Positions 6,418 to 7,791 of a DNA stretch of 7,791 bases are shown here, piece by piece. The position numbers and the translations under genes were made by a program. Below the pieces are notes generated by a model. It was not told the origin of the DNA. It worked only from the letters and a program-made list of their open reading frames with translations, and searched no databases. Within the stretch, counting starts at the first letter, position 1. Each line of letters starts with the position of its first letter. Source of the DNA: Phycisphaerales bacterium (GTDB lineage Bacteria > Planctomycetota > Phycisphaerae > Phycisphaerales > UBA1924); NCBI GenBank assembly GCA_029260335.1, contig JAJDDL010000306.1:1-7791 (forward strand), in the 5' to 3' direction.

Positions 6418-6443
6418 TGCCGCGATGGATATCAATCGCCGCA
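6418..6443. promoter_or_regulatory. 26-bp operator-like dyad
   Basis: The left half TGCcGCGATgGAT and right half ATCaATCGcCGCA are complementary at 11 of 13 positions, with no spacer and centred on GATATC. Its size and continuity fit a binding site for a dimeric transcription factor. The centre is about 65 nt upstream of the mqnB ATG and 120 nt upstream of the adaptor ATG. No regulator gene is in the window. Confidence 0.5.
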
Positions 6444-6457
6444 TGCTGCATGTCTCC

Positions 6458-6479
6458 GGGCCCCGATTCAGAGGGGCCC
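6458..6479. repeat. Inverted repeat GGGCCCC-8-GGGGCCC
   Basis: Perfect 7-bp GC-only arms (6458-6464 and 6473-6479) enclose an 8-nt loop. A CCCGATTC sequence inside it recurs at 6491-6498. No T-run follows on either strand, so it is not an evident terminator. It may be a second regulatory dyad for the adaptor gene. Confidence 0.45.
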
Positions 6480-6550
6480 CAATCGAAACTCCCGATTCTC
6501 CGGGCGGTAGATAGCACCGGGGTTCGATACTCTTCCCAGAGGTGGTGTAG

Positions 6551-7791
6551 ATGGCTCAGAGGCCTGTTCAGATACAGTCCCGTCGCGGTTCGACGCTCAA
6601 AATAGTCTCGGCGTCGGTGATCGTGGTCGGCCTCGCCGTCGGTGGCGTGCTGCTCACGACCAATAGCTCGAGCAATGGCTCAGAGTCGCTTCGCAGCACC
6701 GACTTCGGGCTCGTCGAACTCATGGATTTCGACATCACCGTCACCGCCTCCGGCGAGCTCGGTGCCAAGAACCAACTCGAGATCCGCAACCCCCTGGACA
6801 CCAACTCGCGGATCGCCGAGCTGGTTGCCGAGGGCGAAATCGTCGCCAAGGACGATCTGCTGATTCGCCTGGACACCGACAACATCGAGCAGCAGATCCG
6901 CCAGGAGCGGCTGAGCGTCATCACCGCCAGGAACGACCTCGAGCAGGCAGAAGCGAACGTCCGCCTGCAGCTCAACGAGAACGACAGCATCCTGCAAGAC
7001 GACGAACTGCAGGTCGAGCTGGCCATCCTGGCCTTGGATCGCTGGCGCGAGGGCGAGGTCGCCAAGCGGCGCGAGCAGTTGCGCATCGACCAGGAGAACG
7101 CTGAGCGCGAGCTGAGTCGATTAGAAGAGAAACTCCGCCGCACCCAGATGCTCTTTGAGAATGAGTTCAAAAGCAAGGACGAGCTGGAGCAAGTCGAGAT
7201 CCAGTACCAGCGCGCGATCGCCGACGACGTGATCGCCAAGCTCGAGATCGAGATCTACGAGGGATTCCAGCATCCCGAGGATGAGAAGACCAAGCTGGCC
7301 AATGTCGAGAAGGCCGAGTCGGCACTCGAACGATCGAAAGAACAGAACGCGATCAACCTGCGCAACAAGCAGGCGATCGTCGAAACCCGAACCGAACAAC
7401 TCCGGATTCGCGAAGAACGGCTCGGTGAGTTGGAGGATCAGTTCGAGACCGCGACCATTCTCGCGCCCCGCGCCGGGCTCGTCGTCTACCGCTCGAGCCT
7501 CGGCGACCGCCGCGGGCGAGGGGATGACCCGTTCGAGGTTGGCTCGGACGTGTACCCCAACCAGACCCTGATGATCCTGCCCGACACAAGCGAGATGATC
7601 GCCGAGGTCAGCGTGCACGAGAGCCTCGCGGGCAGAATCAAGCCCAACCAGCGTGCGAGCATCAAGGTCGAAGCCGTCGATCAGACGTTCACCGGCACCG
7701 TGCTCTCGATCGGCGTGCTCGCCGAGACCGGCGGCTGGCGCGATCCCAATCGCCGCGAATACAAGGTCAAGATTGCCGTCGATGACCAGCC
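6551..7791 (+). CDS. HlyD/MacA-family periplasmic adaptor, 3' end outside the window
   Basis: Membrane-fusion (adaptor) protein of an export or efflux system that links an inner-membrane ABC or RND pump to the outer membrane. The visible 413 residues show a short basic cytoplasmic tail, a TM anchor (about 17-36), a first lipoyl half (62-110, SRIAELVAEGEIVAKDDLLI), a very long alpha-helical hairpin (about 111-298) rich in Glu, Arg and Gln, a second lipoyl half (300-345, starting ATILAPRAGLVVY), and the start of a beta-barrel (349 onward). The lipoyl return contains a charged insert, GDRRGRGDDPFEVG (318-331). The ATG directly follows an in-frame TAG and has GAGGTG about 7 nt upstream, so the start is secure. 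It is transcribed divergently from mqnB. A MacB-like ABC permease or ATPase may follow outside. Substrate is unknown. Confidence 0.88.
   Translation, partial: MAQRPVQIQSRRGSTLKIVSASVIVVGLAVGGVLLTTNSSSNGSESLRSTDFGLVELMDFDITVTASGELGAKNQLEIRNPLDTNSRIAELVAEGEIVAKDDLLIRLDTDNIEQQIRQERLSVITARNDLEQAEANVRLQLNENDSILQDDELQVELAILALDRWREGEVAKRREQLRIDQENAERELSRLEEKLRRTQMLFENEFKSKDELEQVEIQYQRAIADDVIAKLEIEIYEGFQHPEDEKTKLANVEKAESALERSKEQNAINLRNKQAIVETRTEQLRIREERLGELEDQFETATILAPRAGLVVYRSSLGDRRGRGDDPFEVGSDVYPNQTLMILPDTSEMIAEVSVHESLAGRIKPNQRASIKVEAVDQTFTGTVLSIGVLAETGGWRDPNRREYKVKIAVDDQ

Larger units (their letters stand above)
6366..6550. promoter_or_regulatory. Divergent control region between mqnB and the adaptor gene
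   Basis: These 185 nt must carry promoters for both flanking genes. They hold three consecutive inverted repeats (6397-6416, 6418-6443, 6458-6479), and GCATG repeats directly at 6441-6445 and 6448-6452. GATACT (6526-6531) could be a plus-strand -10 element, but no TTGACA-like box lies at the right distance. The density of dyads suggests regulator binding. Confidence 0.5.

Noticed and set aside
6568..7239. A 223-codon minus-strand open frame opposite the adaptor gene
   Set aside because: Its Ser/Arg-rich translation is the antisense image of the Glu/Leu-rich adaptor coiled coil.

Overview
The window is GC-rich, gene-dense bacterial DNA. It most resembles a planctomycete, possibly of the Phycisphaerae. 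Three things suggest this: a PilN-like protein whose cytoplasmic tail carries an FLPSEY motif instead of the usual NLLP, a futalosine-pathway menaquinone enzyme, and a CACTGGCGG/CCGCCAGTG palindrome of a kind I recall from planctomycete genomes. This placement comes from reading the sequence, not from a search.

Layout from left to right. Positions 1-238 lie downstream of the main operon. They hold a 75-nt imperfect palindrome (53-127) and a possible start of another minus-strand gene that leaves the window. Positions 239-5508 are a tight minus-strand operon, transcribed right to left: pilM (actin-like), pilN, pilO, a single-pass GspC/PilP-like protein, then pilB (extension ATPase). Gaps of 12, 3, -4 and 27 nt, with strong Shine-Dalgarno sites built into the preceding gene ends, indicate one co-translated unit. 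Further upstream on the same strand is mqnB (futalosine hydrolase, 5628-6365), separated from pilM by 119 nt. Positions 6366-6550 form a divergent control region with three consecutive inverted repeats, the best being a 26-bp dyad at 6418-6443. From 6551 to the right edge, on the plus strand, is the first 413 residues of a HlyD/MacA-type periplasmic adaptor.

How the genes work together: PilM, PilN, PilO and the GspC/PilP-like protein would form the inner-membrane alignment complex of a type IV pilus or type II secretion-like machine, and PilB would power fibre assembly from the cytoplasm. Secretin, platform protein PilC, retraction ATPase, prepilin peptidase and pilins are absent from the window. 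The machine looks like a hybrid: PilMNO is pilus-like, but the fourth protein has the N-in, single-TM architecture of GspC instead of being a PilP lipoprotein, and pilB stands where pilQ follows in proteobacteria. mqnB and the adaptor gene are neighbours with no evident functional link to it.

I found no clearly new system. The points most worth checking are the hybrid operon, the palindrome at its end and the dyads in the divergent control region.
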